This document shows, piece after piece, positions 26,457 to 37,197 of a stretch of 64,000 bases of DNA (position 1 is the first letter of the stretch; every line of letters starts with the position of its first letter). The position numbers were made by a program, and so were the translations under genes. Origin of the DNA: Actinomarinicola tropica (GTDB lineage: Bacteria; Actinomycetota; Acidimicrobiia; Acidimicrobiales; SKKL01). The notes under the pieces are model-generated. The model saw only the letters and a program-made list of their open reading frames with translations, searched no databases and was not told the DNA's origin. The stretch spans positions 248,001 to 312,000 of the forward strand of contig NZ_CP045851.1 of the NCBI RefSeq assembly GCF_009650215.1. Reading direction: 5' to 3'.

Positions 26457-27475
26457 CGCTCGAGGCGGCGGTGGCCGCCGTCCTGTTCCTCGGCGTGGTG
26501 CTGTACGCGGTGCTCGGCGGCGCGGACTTCGGCTCGGGCTTCTGGGACCTCACCGCCGGCGACGCCAGCCGCGGGGCGAGGATCCGCACGCTGGTCGATC
26601 ACAGCATCGGGCCGGTGTGGGAGGCGAACCACGTCTGGCTCATCTACGTCCTGGTCTTCCTCTGGACGGGCTTCCCGGGTCCGTTCGCCGCCATCATGAC
26701 GACGCTGTTCGTGCCGCTCGCCGTCGCCGCCCTCGGCATCGTGCTACGGGGATCGGGCTTCGCGTTCAGGAAGTTCGCGGCCACCCTCGACGAGGCGCGC
26801 CTCTACGGGGTGCTGTTCGCCACGTCGTCGGTGATCACGCCGTTCTTCCTCGGCGCCGTCGCCGGCGCGGTGGCGTCCGGGCGGGTGCCGGTCGAGGGCT
26901 ACGGGGATGCCTGGCGGTCCTGGACCGGGCCGACGTCGATCGTCGGTGGCGTGCTGGCGGTGCTCAGCTGCGCGTTCCTCGCCGGCAGCTTCCTCACCGC
27001 CGAGGCGGAGCGCGGGGGAGACCTCGAGCTCGCCGAACGCCTGCGGTCCCGGACGCTCGTGGCCGGGTTCGTCACCGGGGCCGTGGCCCTGGCGGCGGTG
27101 GTCGTGCTGCGCGCCGACGCCGAGACCCTGGCCGAGGGTCTCCAGGGTCGCGGGGCCGCCTTCGTCGCCGGGTCGGCCGTCGCGGGGATCACGGCCCTGT
27201 GGCTCCTGTGGATCCGTCGGTTCGGGTGGGCCCGGGCGGCCGCCGTGGTGGCGGTCGCCGCGATCGTCGTCGGCTGGGGCGTCGGCCAGTATCCTTGGAT
27301 CCTGGTCGAGGAGGTCGAGATCGCCGAGGGGGCCGGGGCGCGAGCCACGCTCCAGGCGCTGCTCTGGGTCTTCGGCGCCGCCGCACTCACCGTCGTCCCG
27401 GCGCTCGGGTACATGTTCTGGTTGACCCAGCAGGAGGAGTGGGCCGCCGAACCGGGACCTGTCCGCACTCGCTGA
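26453..27475 (+). CDS. cydB: Cytochrome bd ubiquinol oxidase subunit II
   Basis: CydB is the second membrane subunit of the high-affinity terminal oxidase. The 340-residue product has the family opening VLYAVLGGADFGSGFWDL, then DHSIGPVWEANHVWLIYVLVFLWTGFP, and about eight membrane segments. GTG 26453 overlaps the cydA stop (GTGA), so the two are translationally coupled and the cydA end is in its proper frame. No cydC/cydD or cydX is adjacent. Confidence 0.93.
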   Translation: MTLEAAVAAVLFLGVVLYAVLGGADFGSGFWDLTAGDASRGARIRTLVDHSIGPVWEANHVWLIYVLVFLWTGFPGPFAAIMTTLFVPLAVAALGIVLRGSGFAFRKFAATLDEARLYGVLFATSSVITPFFLGAVAGAVASGRVPVEGYGDAWRSWTGPTSIVGGVLAVLSCAFLAGSFLTAEAERGGDLELAERLRSRTLVAGFVTGAVALAAVVVLRADAETLAEGLQGRGAAFVAGSAVAGITALWLLWIRRFGWARAAAVVAVAAIVVGWGVGQYPWILVEEVEIAEGAGARATLQALLWVFGAAALTVVPALGYMFWLTQQEEWAAEPGPVRTR

Positions 27476-27484
27476 ACGTCCGCA

Positions 27485-27514
27485 TTGGAAAGCGTGCGGA
27501 GGGGTGGCTATCAT
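27485..27514 (+). promoter_or_regulatory. Candidate promoter of the S10 ribosomal operon (rplC)
   Basis: TTGGAA (27485-27490) and TATCAT (27509-27514) are 18 bases apart, close to consensus. It begins right after cydB and would give a leader of about 265 bases before rplC. Confidence 0.6.
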
Positions 27515-27522
27515 CTCCTCTT

Positions 27523-27664
27523 CGTGTCCCCAGGGGCCCACGCCCCGGACACGCTCAGTTCGCTCTTCGCACCACCCAACGTCAACTGACGTCCGTGCAG
27601 GCCTTCGGGAACCGCACGGCACAACCGAAACGGCGCTCCGCCGGGAACATCCCGGGCGGAGCGC
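27523..27664 (+). promoter_or_regulatory. Structured leader of the S10 operon
   Basis: The 309-base gap 27476-27784 contains no gene but two strong hairpins. One pairs 27523-27529 with 27547-27553 and 27533-27537 with 27542-27546, and begins at the predicted transcript start. The other pairs 27633-27642 with 27655-27664, with an inner GGGA/TCCC stem. In E. coli the S10 leader is the site of L4 feedback; a similar role here is only inferred. Confidence 0.4.
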
Positions 27665-27784
27665 TCGCGTGAACGGACGACGGCGCTGCCCTCCGCCCTC
27701 GGGCACGGGGCCATCCGTCGGACGACGACCGTCTCACGCACCCAACCGAACACGCACGTTCGAACGAACAAGGACACAGCCGCA

Positions 27785-28426
27785 ATGGCGAACAAGGCAA
27801 TCGTCGGCGAGAAGGTCGGCATGACCCAGGTCTGGGACGACGACAACCGCGTCGTGCCCGTCACCGTGGTCAAGGTCGCGCCGTGCCGCGTCGTGCAGGT
27901 CAAGCGACCGGAGACCGACGGCTACAGCGCCCTCCAGGTCACCTTCGGCCAGCGCAACTCCCGCAAGGTCAACAAGCCCCTCACGGGCCACTACGACAAG
28001 GCCGGCGTCGACCCCGGCGCCAAGCTGGTCGAGCTGCGCCTCGACGACGTCTCGGAGTACGAGATCGGCCAGGAGCTCACCGTCGACGTCCTCGCCCAGG
28101 GCGAGCTGGTCGACGTGACCGCCGTCAGCAAGGGCAAGGGCTTCGCCGGCGTCATGAAGCGCCACAACTTCGCCGGCCAGAAGGCCAGCCACGGCGCCCA
28201 CCGCATCCACCGTGCCCCCGGTGCCATCGGCGCCTGCGCCACGCCGGCCCGGGTGTTCAAGGGCACCCGCATGGCGGGCCGCATGGGCAACGAGAAGGTC
28301 ACGACCCTGAACCTCACCGTCGTGCAGGCCGACGCCGAGCGGAACCTCCTGCTCGTCAAGGGGTCGGTGCCCGGTCCCAAGGGCGGCCTGGTCCTCATCC
28401 GCGACGCCGTGAAGGGTGGCAACTGA
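27785..28426 (+). CDS. rplC: 50S ribosomal protein L3
   Basis: L3 is an early-assembly 23S rRNA-binding protein with a finger that reaches the peptidyl-transferase centre. The 213-residue product has family length, with [19 protein letters not shown] at the start and the finger region around [19 protein letters not shown]. It leads the S10 operon; rpsJ, the usual first gene, is 10.7 kb upstream. The stop overlaps the rplD start (TGATG). Confidence 0.97.
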   Translation: MANKAIVGEKVGMTQVWDDDNRVVPVTVVKVAPCRVVQVKRPETDGYSALQVTFGQRNSRKVNKPLTGHYDKAGVDPGAKLVELRLDDVSEYEIGQELTVDVLAQGELVDVTAVSKGKGFAGVMKRHNFAGQKASHGAHRIHRAPGAIGACATPARVFKGTRMAGRMGNEKVTTLNLTVVQADAERNLLLVKGSVPGPKGGLVLIRDAVKGGN

Positions 28427-29073
28427 TGGCAACCGTCACCGTGAAGAACCCGGGCGGCAAGGACGGCGGCACCGTCGAGCTCGCCGACGAGATCTTCGGC
28501 ATCGAGCCGAACGTCCCGGTCATGCACCAGGTCGTCACCGCCCAGCTCGCCGCCCGGCGCGCCGGCACCCAGAGCACCAAGACCCGCGCCGAGGTGCGCG
28601 GCGGCGGCGCCAAGCCCTGGAAGCAGAAGGGCACCGGCCGGGCCCGCCAGGGCTCGATCCGGGCTCCGCAGTGGCGAGGCGGCGGCGTGGCCCTCGGGCC
28701 GAAGCCCCGCAGCTACGCGCAGCGGACCCCGAAGAAGATGATCAAGCTCGCCCTCCGCTCCGCTCTGTCGGACCGTGCCGCCGAGGACCGCGTCGTCGTC
28801 GTCGACGACTGGGGCTTCGACATGGACACGCCGAGCACGAAGGCCGCCGTGTCGGCGCTCGCCGGCCTCGGCATCGAGGGCAAGGCGCTCGTCGTCCTCT
28901 CCGACGCCGACGAGGTCGCCTGGAAGAGCTTCCGCAACCTGCCCCAGGTCCAGCTCATCGACGTCGCCGAGCTCAACGCCTACGACGTCCTCTGCAACGA
29001 CTGGGTCGTCTTCACCTCGGCGACGCTGCCCGGCGCCGAGTCCACCGAGGACGCCGAAGGAGCCGAGAAGTGA
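28426..29073 (+). CDS. rplD: 50S ribosomal protein L4
   Basis: L4 lines the peptide exit tunnel and in E. coli represses the S10 operon. The 215-residue product contains the tunnel-loop block [19 protein letters not shown] and [18 protein letters not shown] 28426 shares its A with the rplC stop. The short tail ends in acidic residues. Confidence 0.97.
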   Translation: MATVTVKNPGGKDGGTVELADEIFGIEPNVPVMHQVVTAQLAARRAGTQSTKTRAEVRGGGAKPWKQKGTGRARQGSIRAPQWRGGGVALGPKPRSYAQRTPKKMIKLALRSALSDRAAEDRVVVVDDWGFDMDTPSTKAAVSALAGLGIEGKALVVLSDADEVAWKSFRNLPQVQLIDVAELNAYDVLCNDWVVFTSATLPGAESTEDAEGAEK

Positions 29074-29360
29074 AGGACCCCCGCGACGTCATCATCGAGC
29101 CGATCGTCAGCGAGAAGTCGTACGCGCTGCTCGACCAGAACGTCTACACGTTCAAGGTCGCGCCGTCGGCCTCCAAGCCCGAGATCCGCGATGCCGTGCA
29201 GTCGATCTTCGGCGTGCGCGTCACCAACGTGAACACCCTGAACCGCAAGGGCAAGCGCCGCCGCAACCGGCGCAACGGCACCTTCGGTTCCCGCCCCGAC
29301 GCCAAGCGGGCGATCGTCACCCTCGCCGAGGGCGACTCGATCGACCTGTTCGAAGCCTAG
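29070..29360 (+). CDS. rplW: 50S ribosomal protein L23
   Basis: L23 lies at the tunnel exit and docks trigger factor and SRP. The 96-residue product starts [18 protein letters not shown] and contains the basic loop [16 protein letters not shown], as in the family. GTG 29070 overlaps the rplD stop (GTGA), which supports this start over any later one. Confidence 0.96.
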   Translation: MKDPRDVIIEPIVSEKSYALLDQNVYTFKVAPSASKPEIRDAVQSIFGVRVTNVNTLNRKGKRRRNRRNGTFGSRPDAKRAIVTLAEGDSIDLFEA

Positions 29361-29371
29361 GAACGACTGCC

Positions 29372-30208
<837 letters not shown>

Positions 30209-30213
30209 TCGGC

Positions 30214-30488
<275 letters not shown>

Positions 30489-30492
<4 letters not shown>

Positions 30493-31229
30493 CCGGCCTG
30501 AAGACCAACGAGCGCCCCGGCACCCGGGCCCAGCACCGCTACGCGCGGGTCTCGGCCTACAAGGCCCGCGTCGTGCTCGACCTCATCCGGGGGAAGACCA
30601 TCGGAGAGGCCGACGAGATCCTGGCCTTCTCCGAGCGCGACGTCGCCGACACCATCCGCAAGGTGCTCGACTCGGCCATCGCCAACGCCGAGCACAACGA
30701 CGACATCCCGTCCGACGAGCTGTTCGTCTCCGCCTGCTACGCCGACGAGGGCCCGACGCTCAAGCGCTGGCGCCCCCGGGCCCGTGGTCGGGCGACCCGC
30801 ATCCGCAAGCGCACCTGCCACATCACGGTGATCGTCAGCCGGCTCCCCGCCGACGAGCTCGCTCGTCGCCGGGCCGCCGAGGACGCCGCCCGCGAGGCTC
30901 GCTCCGGCCAGGGCGCCGCCCGGGCCAAGGGTGCCGCCACCGACGCCGCCGACGCCCGTGCCCGCCGGGTGGCCAAGAGCCGCCAGGACAAGGCCGAGCG
31001 TGCCGAGGCGGCCGCCGCCGCCGAGGCGGAGGCCGAGGCCGAGGAGCTCGACGCCACCGAGGCGGCGCTCGAGGCCGACGCGCCGGTGCCTGCGGCCGGT
31101 GAGGCCGACGTCGAGGCCGCCGAGGTCGCGGCCGACGAGGAGGCCACCGCAGCGGCGGCCGACGAGGACGCCACCGACACCGACACCGACGCCGCCGATG
31201 CCGCCGACACCGACGAGAAGGATCAGTAA
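30489..31229 (+). CDS. rplV: 50S ribosomal protein L22 with long acidic C-terminal extension
   Basis: L22 lines the exit tunnel near the macrolide site. Residues 1 to about 120 form a normal L22 core ([41 protein letters not shown]). About 125 further residues follow: first Arg/Ala-rich, then a run dominated by Ala, Glu, Asp and Thr, giving 246 residues against the usual 110-150. ATG 30489 overlaps the rpsS stop and the TAATG end overlaps rpsC. The tail is likely disordered and solvent-exposed, with unknown function. Confidence 0.96.
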
Positions 31230-32143
31230 TGGGTCAGAAGGTCAACCCCTACGGCTTCCGCCTGGGTGTCACCACGGACTGGAAGTCGCGCTGGTTCGCC
31301 GGCCGCGACGACTACGCCGACTTCGTCATCGAGGACTGGAAGATCCGCGACTACCTGATGAACGAGCTGCCGCACGCCGCGATCAGCCGCATCGAGGTGG
31401 AGCGGACCCGCGACCGCCTGCGCGTCGACGTCCACACCGCCCGGCCGGGCATCGTCATCGGCCGCCGCGGCTCGGAGGCCGACCGCCTGCGGGCCGGGCT
31501 CACCAAGATCACCGGCAACAACAAGGTCCAGCTGAACATCCAGGAGATCAAGCAGCCGGAGCTCGACGCCGCGCTGATCGCCCAGGGCGTCGCCGACCAG
31601 CTCGCCGGCCGCGTCGCCTTCCGCCGAGCCATGAAGCGCGCCGTCCAGAACGCCCAGAAGGCCGGTGCCCTCGGCATCCGCGTGCAGTGCTCGGGCCGCC
31701 TCGGCGGCTCGGAGATGGCCCGCACCGAGTGGTACCACGAGGGTCGCGTGCCCCTGCACACCCTGCGGGCCGACATCGACTACGGCTTCCGCGAGGCCAA
31801 GACCACCTACGGCCGCATCGGCGTCAAGGTCTGGATCTACAAGGGCGACATCCTGCCGTACAAGACCACGGCTGAGGACAAGATCAGCAAGGAAGCGGCC
31901 ATGGCCGTCGGCGACACCGCCGGCGAGGGTCGCCCCCGCAAGGTCGTGTCGTCCGCCGCCGCTCGCCGCCGTCCGGAGGAGACCCCGGCTCCGGCCCCCG
32001 AGGCCGAGGCCGAGGAGCCGGCGCCGCTCGTCAAGGAGGCCGATCCCGACTTCGAGCGCCTCCTCGCCGAGGAGGAGGAGATCGAGCGCTCGGTGCGCGA
32101 GCACCACGAGACCCCCCACTTCCGCCCCGGGGACGGTGACTGA
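31229..32143 (+). CDS. rpsC: 30S ribosomal protein S3 with C-terminal extension
   Basis: S3 forms part of the mRNA entry helicase. The 304-residue product has the KH domain ([18 protein letters not shown]) and C-terminal ribosomal domain ([32 protein letters not shown]), followed by about 80 extra residues that are Pro/Ala/Glu-rich and end in an acidic helix-like segment ([19 protein letters not shown]). The usual length is 210-275. ATG 31229 shares its A with the rplV stop. Confidence 0.96.
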   Translation: MGQKVNPYGFRLGVTTDWKSRWFAGRDDYADFVIEDWKIRDYLMNELPHAAISRIEVERTRDRLRVDVHTARPGIVIGRRGSEADRLRAGLTKITGNNKVQLNIQEIKQPELDAALIAQGVADQLAGRVAFRRAMKRAVQNAQKAGALGIRVQCSGRLGGSEMARTEWYHEGRVPLHTLRADIDYGFREAKTTYGRIGVKVWIYKGDILPYKTTAEDKISKEAAMAVGDTAGEGRPRKVVSSAAARRRPEETPAPAPEAEAEEPAPLVKEADPDFERLLAEEEEIERSVREHHETPHFRPGDGD

Positions 32144-32145
32144 AC

Positions 32146-32562
32146 ATGTTGATGCCGAAGAAGGTCAAGCACCGCAAGCACCACCGCGGCCGCATGACGG
32201 GATCCGCCAAGGGGGCCACGACGGTCACCTTCGGTGACTACGGGATCCAGGCCCTCGAGCCCGGGTGGATCACCGCCCGCCAGATCGAGGCCGCCCGTAT
32301 CGCCATGACCCGCCACATCAAGCGTGGCGGCAAGGTCTGGATCAACGTCTTCCCCGACAAGCCCGTCACCGAGAAGCCGGCCGAGACCCGCATGGGGTCG
32401 GGCAAGGGCAACCCGGAGCGCTGGGTCGCCGTCGTGAAGCCGGGCCGGATCATGTTCGAGCTCTCGTACCACGACCCGGCGATCGCCCGTGCCGCGATCG
32501 AGCGCGCCATCCAGAAGCTGCCCATCAAGGCCCGCTTCGTCGAGCGCCAGGAGGGCTTCTAG
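32146..32562 (+). CDS. rplP: 50S ribosomal protein L16
   Basis: L16 helps organise the A-site region of the 50S subunit. The 138-residue product has the family start [17 protein letters not shown] and the motif [19 protein letters not shown]. It begins 2 bases after rpsC. Within the S10 operon it is followed by rpmC after 2 bases. Confidence 0.97.
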   Translation: MLMPKKVKHRKHHRGRMTGSAKGATTVTFGDYGIQALEPGWITARQIEAARIAMTRHIKRGGKVWINVFPDKPVTEKPAETRMGSGKGNPERWVAVVKPGRIMFELSYHDPAIARAAIERAIQKLPIKARFVERQEGF

Positions 32563-32564
32563 CC

Positions 32565-32792
32565 ATGGCGAAGTCGTCGTCGCTCCGCGACCTCTCCGAC
32601 ACCGAGCTCGCCGAGCGCCTGTCGGAGACCAAGCAGGAGCTGTTCAACCTGCGGTTCCAGCACGTCACCGGGCAGCTCGAGAGCTACGCCCGCCTGCGCC
32701 AGGTGCGCCGGGACGTCGCCCGGGTCAACACCGAGCTGAGGGCCCGAGAGATCGCCGCCGCCGAGGCGCTCGCCCAGGAGGAGAAGGCCTGA
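32565..32792 (+). CDS. rpmC: 50S ribosomal protein L29
   Basis: L29 lies near the tunnel exit next to L23. The 75-residue, mostly helical product contains [26 protein letters not shown] and [19 protein letters not shown], typical for the family. It starts at ATG 32565 and its stop overlaps the rpsQ start (TGATG). Confidence 0.96.
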   Translation: MAKSSSLRDLSDTELAERLSETKQELFNLRFQHVTGQLESYARLRQVRRDVARVNTELRAREIAAAEALAQEEKA

Positions 32793-33076
32793 TGGCCGAG
32801 AACACCGCCACCGAGGCCACCACCCGAGCCAACCCGCGCAAGGTGCGCGAGGGCCTGGTGACCTCCACCGCCATGGACAAGACCGCCGTCGTGTCCGTCA
32901 CCGAGCGCACGCGCCACCCGCGCTACGCGAAGACGGTGCAGCGGACGTCGAAGCTGTACGTCCACGACGAGACCAACGACCTCAACGTCGGCGACCGGGT
33001 CCGGATCCAGGAGACCCGCCCGTTGTCGAAGCTGAAGCGCTGGCGCGTCGTCGAGGTCCTGGAGCGTGCCCGATGA
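32792..33076 (+). CDS. rpsQ: 30S ribosomal protein S17
   Basis: S17 is a primary 16S rRNA-binding protein. The 94-residue product has a short extra N-terminus of about 16 residues and then the OB-fold core ([43 protein letters not shown]). ATG 32792 overlaps the rpmC stop, and the stop overlaps rplN (ATGA). Confidence 0.96.
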   Translation: MAENTATEATTRANPRKVREGLVTSTAMDKTAVVSVTERTRHPRYAKTVQRTSKLYVHDETNDLNVGDRVRIQETRPLSKLKRWRVVEVLERAR

Positions 33077-33441
33077 TCCAGCAGGAGTCCCGCCTCCGCG
33101 TCGCCGACAACAGCGGCGCCAAGGAGGTGCTGTGCATCAAGGTGCTCGGCGGCTCGCGCCGCCGCTACGCCGGCATCGGCGACGTCTTCATCGCGACGGT
33201 GAAGGACGCCCTGCCGGGTGCCGCCGTCAAGAAGGGCGACGTCGTGAAGTGCGTCGTCGTGCGGACGAAGAAGGAGCGGCGTCGCCCCGACGGCTCCTAC
33301 ATCCGCTTCGACGAGAACGCCGCCGTCCTCATCAACGACGCCATGCAGCCGCGTGGCACCCGCATCTTCGGCCCGGTCGGTCGCGAGCTGCGGGACAAGA
33401 AGTTCATGCGCATCGTCTCGCTCGCCCCGGAGGTGCTCTGA
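33073..33441 (+). CDS. rplN: 50S ribosomal protein L14
   Basis: L14 lies at the subunit interface. The 122-residue product is standard: [19 protein letters not shown] at the start, [26 protein letters not shown] near the end. It marks the start of the spc-type gene set, but no promoter or gap separates it from rpsQ. Confidence 0.97.
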   Translation: MIQQESRLRVADNSGAKEVLCIKVLGGSRRRYAGIGDVFIATVKDALPGAAVKKGDVVKCVVVRTKKERRRPDGSYIRFDENAAVLINDAMQPRGTRIFGPVGRELRDKKFMRIVSLAPEVL

Positions 33442-33442
33442 C

Positions 33443-33763
33443 ATGGGCGCCATGAAGATCAAGAAGGGTGACCGCGTCGTGGTCCTGTCCGGCAAGGACA
33501 AGGGCCGCGAGGGCGTGGTCTCCCGGGCCCTGCCCGCCGAGGGCAAGGTCATCGTCGACGGCATCAACGTCGCGAAGAAGCACCAGAAGCCGACCCGGGC
33601 CACCATGCAGGGCGGCATCATCGACAAGGACATGCCGATCGACGCCTCGAACGTCGCGGTGATCTCGCCGAAGGACGGCAAGGCCACCCGCGTCGGCTAC
33701 AAGGTCGACGACGCCGGCAACAAGGTCCGCATCTGCAAGCGCACGGGGGTGGAGCTGTCGTGA
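33443..33763 (+). CDS. rplX: 50S ribosomal protein L24
   Basis: L24 is an assembly initiator with a KOW fold. The 106-residue product contains [20 protein letters not shown] and the loop [14 protein letters not shown] 33443 is 1 base after the rplN stop; ATG 33452 is a possible alternative. The stop overlaps rplE (GTGA). Confidence 0.96.
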   Translation: MGAMKIKKGDRVVVLSGKDKGREGVVSRALPAEGKVIVDGINVAKKHQKPTRATMQGGIIDKDMPIDASNVAVISPKDGKATRVGYKVDDAGNKVRICKRTGVELS

Positions 33764-34326
33764 GCACGACCACGATCCCGCGCTTCAAGGCGCGCTACAA
33801 CGACGAGGTCCGCGACCGGCTGAAGGACGAGCTCGGACTCGCCAACGTCATGCAGGTCCCGCGGTTCGAGAAGGTCGTCGTCAACATGGGCGTCGGCGAC
33901 GCCGTCGCCCAGGCGAAGCTGCTCGACGGCGCGGTCGAGGACCTCTCGATCATCACGGGCCAGAAGCCGGTGGTCACCCGGGCCAAGAAGTCGATCGCCG
34001 GGTTCAAGCTGCGCGAGGGCAACGCCATCGGCGCCAAGGTCACCCTGCGCGGCGACCGCATGTGGGAGTTCCTCGACCGGCTCATCAGCCTGTCGATCCC
34101 CCGCATCCGCGACTTCCGCGGCCTCAACCCCAACTCGTTCGACGGTCGGGGCAACTACACCTTCGGCGTCACCGAGCAGCTCATCTTCCCCGAGATCGAC
34201 TACGACAAGGTCGAGGTCACCCGGGGCATGGACATCACCATCGTGACGACCGCCCAGTCCGACGCCGAGGGACGCGCCCTGCTCGCCGCCTTCGGCTTCC
34301 CGTTCCGACGTGAGGGGCAGCAGTAA
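33760..34326 (+). CDS. rplE: 50S ribosomal protein L5
   Basis: L5 binds 5S rRNA in the central protuberance. The 188-residue product has family features such as [40 protein letters not shown] and [22 protein letters not shown] 33760 overlaps the rplX stop, and the TAATG end overlaps rpsZ. Confidence 0.97.
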   Translation: MSTTTIPRFKARYNDEVRDRLKDELGLANVMQVPRFEKVVVNMGVGDAVAQAKLLDGAVEDLSIITGQKPVVTRAKKSIAGFKLREGNAIGAKVTLRGDRMWEFLDRLISLSIPRIRDFRGLNPNSFDGRGNYTFGVTEQLIFPEIDYDKVEVTRGMDITIVTTAQSDAEGRALLAAFGFPFRREGQQ

Positions 34327-34511
34327 TGGCCAAGAAGGCGCTCATCAACAAGTCGCAGCGCACCCCCAAGTTCAAGGTGCGGGCCTACACCCGCTGCCGC
34401 CGCTGCGGCCGGCCCCACGCCGTGTTCCGCAAGTTCGGTCTCTGCCGGATCTGCCTGCGTGAGCTGGCCCACGCCGGGGAGCTCCCCGGCGTGAAGAAGG
34501 CGAGCTGGTGA
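34326..34511 (+). CDS. rpsZ: 30S ribosomal protein S14, zinc-binding (type Z)
   Basis: This 61-residue product is the short, zinc-containing S14 found in the spc cluster of Actinobacteria and Firmicutes. The ligands are two CxxC pairs, CRRC and CRIC. A zinc-free paralogue may exist elsewhere for zinc starvation, but it is not in this window. ATG 34326 shares its A with the rplE stop. Confidence 0.97.
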   Translation: MAKKALINKSQRTPKFKVRAYTRCRRCGRPHAVFRKFGLCRICLRELAHAGELPGVKKASW

Positions 34512-34524
34512 GGAGGGCTGACAG

Positions 34525-34929
34525 ATGACCATGACCGATCCCATCGCCGACATGCTGACCCGTCTGCGCAACGCCAACACGGCGATGCACGACGACGTCT
34601 CCATGCCCTCCTCCAAGGTGAAGGAGGCCCTCGCCGAGCTCCTCAAGAAGGAGGGGTACATCGAGGACTTCGAGGCCACGGACAACACCGACCGTCCGGG
34701 TCGCACCCTCACCGTCACCATGAAGTACTCGCCCGAGCGGGCACGCATCATCTCGGGCATCAAGCGGGTGTCCAAGCCCGGGCTTCGCGTCTACACGAAG
34801 TCCGACCGCATCCCGCGCGTCCTCGGCGGCCTCGGTGTCGCCGTCGTCTCGACCAGCCAGGGGCTCATGACCGACCGTGAGGCGCGCCAGCGCCACGTGG
34901 GCGGCGAGATCCTCTGCTTCGTCTGGTAG
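34525..34929 (+). CDS. rpsH: 30S ribosomal protein S8
   Basis: S8 organises the 16S central domain and is the spc-operon repressor in E. coli. The 134-residue product shows [22 protein letters not shown] and the C-terminal [29 protein letters not shown] precedes ATG 34525 across a 13-base gap. Confidence 0.97.
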   Translation: MTMTDPIADMLTRLRNANTAMHDDVSMPSSKVKEALAELLKKEGYIEDFEATDNTDRPGRTLTVTMKYSPERARIISGIKRVSKPGLRVYTKSDRIPRVLGGLGVAVVSTSQGLMTDREARQRHVGGEILCFVW

Positions 34930-34940
34930 GGGAGGCCTCC

Positions 34941-35480
34941 ATGTCCCGCATCGGTTTGTCCCCGATCCCCGTCCCGAGCGGCGTCGACGTCACGATCGAC
35001 GGTCGGCAGGTCACGGTGAAGGGCCCGAAGGGCGAGCTCCGCCACGAGCTCCCCGAAGCGATCACGATCCGCCAGGACGAGGGCACCCTCCTCGTCGAGC
35101 GCGAGGTCGACGAGCGCCGCGTGCGCTCCCTCCACGGCCTCACCCGTGCGCTCGTCGCCAACATGGTCACCGGCGTGAGCGAGGGGTTCCGCAAGAACCT
35201 CGAGATCGTCGGCGTCGGCTACCGCGCCACGGCGAAGGGCAGCAACGCCCTCGAGCTGGCCCTCGGCTTCAGCCATCCCGTCACCGTCGAGGCCCCCGAG
35301 GGCGTCACCTTCGAGGTGCCCTCGCCCACGACCATCGGCGTCATCGGCATCGACAAGCAGGCGGTCGGCCAGGTCGCCGCCAACATCCGCAAGATCCGCA
35401 AGCCCGAGCCGTACAAGGGCAAGGGCGTCCGCTACGAGGGCGAGCGGGTCCTGCGCAAGGCCGGCAAGACCGCCAAGTAA
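34941..35480 (+). CDS. rplF: 50S ribosomal protein L6
   Basis: L6 lies near the sarcin-ricin loop. The 179-residue product has two similar domains, starting [16 protein letters not shown] and ending in the conserved [27 protein letters not shown] lies just before ATG 34941. Length and motifs are normal. Confidence 0.97.
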   Translation: MSRIGLSPIPVPSGVDVTIDGRQVTVKGPKGELRHELPEAITIRQDEGTLLVEREVDERRVRSLHGLTRALVANMVTGVSEGFRKNLEIVGVGYRATAKGSNALELALGFSHPVTVEAPEGVTFEVPSPTTIGVIGIDKQAVGQVAANIRKIRKPEPYKGKGVRYEGERVLRKAGKTAK

Positions 35481-35511
35481 CGCCAGGCTCGAAGAGACAG
35501 AGAAGACTGAC

Positions 35512-35874
35512 ATGAGCGACAGCGCCAAGCAGAAGCGAGAGGCCCGGATCCGCCGGCACCGCCGGGTCCGCAAGAAGGTCCTCGGCACCGCCGAGCGGCC
35601 GCGCCTCGCGGTGTTCCGGTCGAACCGGCACATCACCGCGCAGGTGATCGACGACCGCAGCGGTCGCACCCTCGCCGCCGCGTCCACCCACGAGGCCGAC
35701 CTCCGGTCGGGCTCGTCCAACGTCGACGCCGCCACCAAGGTCGGCACGCTCGTCGCCGAGCGGGCCAAGGCCGCCGGCGTCGACAAGGTCGTGTTCGACC
35801 GCGGCGGGTTCATCTACCACGGCCGCATCGCCGCCCTCGCCGCGGCGGCCCGCGAAGCCGGACTGGAGTTCTGA
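35512..35874 (+). CDS. rplR: 50S ribosomal protein L18
   Basis: L18 binds 5S rRNA with L5. The 120-residue product has a basic N-terminus ([20 protein letters not shown]) and the core [21 protein letters not shown], ending [26 protein letters not shown]. The stop overlaps rpsE (TGATG). Confidence 0.97.
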   Translation: MSDSAKQKREARIRRHRRVRKKVLGTAERPRLAVFRSNRHITAQVIDDRSGRTLAAASTHEADLRSGSSNVDAATKVGTLVAERAKAAGVDKVVFDRGGFIYHGRIAALAAAAREAGLEF

Positions 35875-36449
35875 TGGCAACGAACAGGAACGCCGCGAAC
35901 GACGCGCAGCTGCGCGAGTCCCGCGTCATCGACATCAACCGTGTCGCGAAGGTCGTCAAGGGCGGTCGCCGCTTCTCGTTCACCGCGCTCGTGGTGATCG
36001 GCGACGGCGCCGGTCGGGTCGGCCTCGGCTACGGCAAGGCCAAGGAGGTGCCCCTCGCGATCCAGAAGGGCACCGAGGAGGCCCGCAAGAACCTCTTCAC
36101 CGTGCCCCTCGCCGGCGGCACGATCGTGCACCCGGTGATCGGGCGCATGGGTGCCGGTCGCGTGCTGCTGAAGCCCGCCGCCCCCGGTACCGGCGTCATC
36201 GCCGGTGGCGCCGCCCGCGCCATCCTCGAGGAGGCCGGCATCCACGACGTGCTGTGCAAGTCGCTCGGCTCGTCGAACCACATCAACGTCGCCCGGGCCA
36301 CCATCGCCGGCCTCCAGGACCTGAAGCGCCCCGACGAGATCGCCCGCCTGCGCGGCCTCGACCCCGAGGAGTTCGTCCCCGGCGGCCTGCTGCGCGCCTA
36401 CCGCGAGAGCGAGCGGGGCCCGGCGCCCGAGCCCACCGAGGTCGCGTGA
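35874..36449 (+). CDS. rpsE: 30S ribosomal protein S5
   Basis: S5 affects decoding accuracy and forms part of the mRNA entry. The 191-residue product has the N-terminal dsRBD-like block [19 protein letters not shown] and the C-terminal block [22 protein letters not shown]. The tail PAPEPTEV is short and acidic. rpmD begins 2 bases downstream. Confidence 0.97.
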   Translation: MATNRNAANDAQLRESRVIDINRVAKVVKGGRRFSFTALVVIGDGAGRVGLGYGKAKEVPLAIQKGTEEARKNLFTVPLAGGTIVHPVIGRMGAGRVLLKPAAPGTGVIAGGAARAILEEAGIHDVLCKSLGSSNHINVARATIAGLQDLKRPDEIARLRGLDPEEFVPGGLLRAYRESERGPAPEPTEVA

Positions 36450-36451
36450 TC

Positions 36452-36634
36452 ATGGCCGAGCTCGTCGTCACCCAGATCCGTTCGGCGATCGGCGCCAAGC
36501 CGAAGCAGCGCGGCACGCTCCGTGCGCTCGGCCTCGGCCGCATCGGCCGCACGAACACCCTGCCCGACCGTCCGGAGATCCGCGGCATGCTCGCCCGGGT
36601 CCCGCACCTCGTCACCGTGGAAGAGACGTCATGA
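36452..36634 (+). CDS. rpmD: 50S ribosomal protein L30
   Basis: L30 is a small 50S protein found in Actinobacteria but missing from some phyla. The 60-residue product contains VTQIRSAIGAKPKQRGTLRALGLGRI and RPEIRGMLARVPHLVTVEE. ATG 36452 is preferred; an in-frame GTG at 36446 overlaps the rpsE stop. The stop overlaps rplO (ATGA). Confidence 0.95.
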   Translation: MAELVVTQIRSAIGAKPKQRGTLRALGLGRIGRTNTLPDRPEIRGMLARVPHLVTVEETS

Positions 36635-37119
36635 AGATCCACGACCTGAAGCCCGCCGAGGGTGCCAACCGCCGCCGCAAGCGCGTCGGCCGGGGCATCG
36701 CCGGCAAGGGCGGCAAGACCGCCGGCCGCGGCACGAAGGGCCAGAAGGCCCGCGGCACGATCCCCGCCGGGTTCGAGGGCGGCCAGATGCCGCTGCACAT
36801 GCGGATCCCGAAGCTCAAGGGCTTCAAGAACCCGTTCCGCGTCGAGTACCAGGCCGTCAACCTCGACACGATCGAGGAGAGCGGCCTCGACGAGGTCAGC
36901 CCCGAGACCCTGCACGGCAAGGGCCTGGTCGGCAAGAAGTCGCTCGTGAAGGTCCTCGGCCGGGGCGAGATCAGCCGCGCCGTCACCGTGAAGGCCCACG
37001 CCGTCTCCAAGTCGGCCGAGGAAGCCATCACCGGTGCGGGGGGTACGGTGGAGATCCTGCCGATGCCGTTCGGCAACGGTCGGCCCCCGGCGAAGGGCAA
37101 CGCCCTCACCAACCGCTAG
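36631..37119 (+). CDS. rplO: 50S ribosomal protein L15
   Basis: L15 is a late-assembly 50S protein. The 162-residue product has the glycine-rich start MKIHDLKPAEGANRRRKRVGRGI, then GKGGKTAGRGTKGQKARG and FEGGQMPLHMRIPKLKGFKN. It ends the ribosomal run; a 78-base spacer with a hairpin precedes secY. Confidence 0.97.
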   Translation: MKIHDLKPAEGANRRRKRVGRGIAGKGGKTAGRGTKGQKARGTIPAGFEGGQMPLHMRIPKLKGFKNPFRVEYQAVNLDTIEESGLDEVSPETLHGKGLVGKKSLVKVLGRGEISRAVTVKAHAVSKSAEEAITGAGGTVEILPMPFGNGRPPAKGNALTNR

Positions 37120-37126
37120 TCCGGGT

Positions 37127-37171
37127 CTGCCGGCTTCGGTCACCGGGTCCACCACGCGCGACGGCCGGCAG
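37127..37171 (+). other. Inverted repeat between rplO and secY
   Basis: CTGCCGGC (37127-37134) pairs perfectly with GCCGGCAG (37164-37171) across a 29-base loop. It may act as an attenuator or processing site before secY. No promoter is obvious. Confidence 0.35.
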
Positions 37172-37197
37172 TCGGTCCGGAAAGGCGAGGAACGTCA

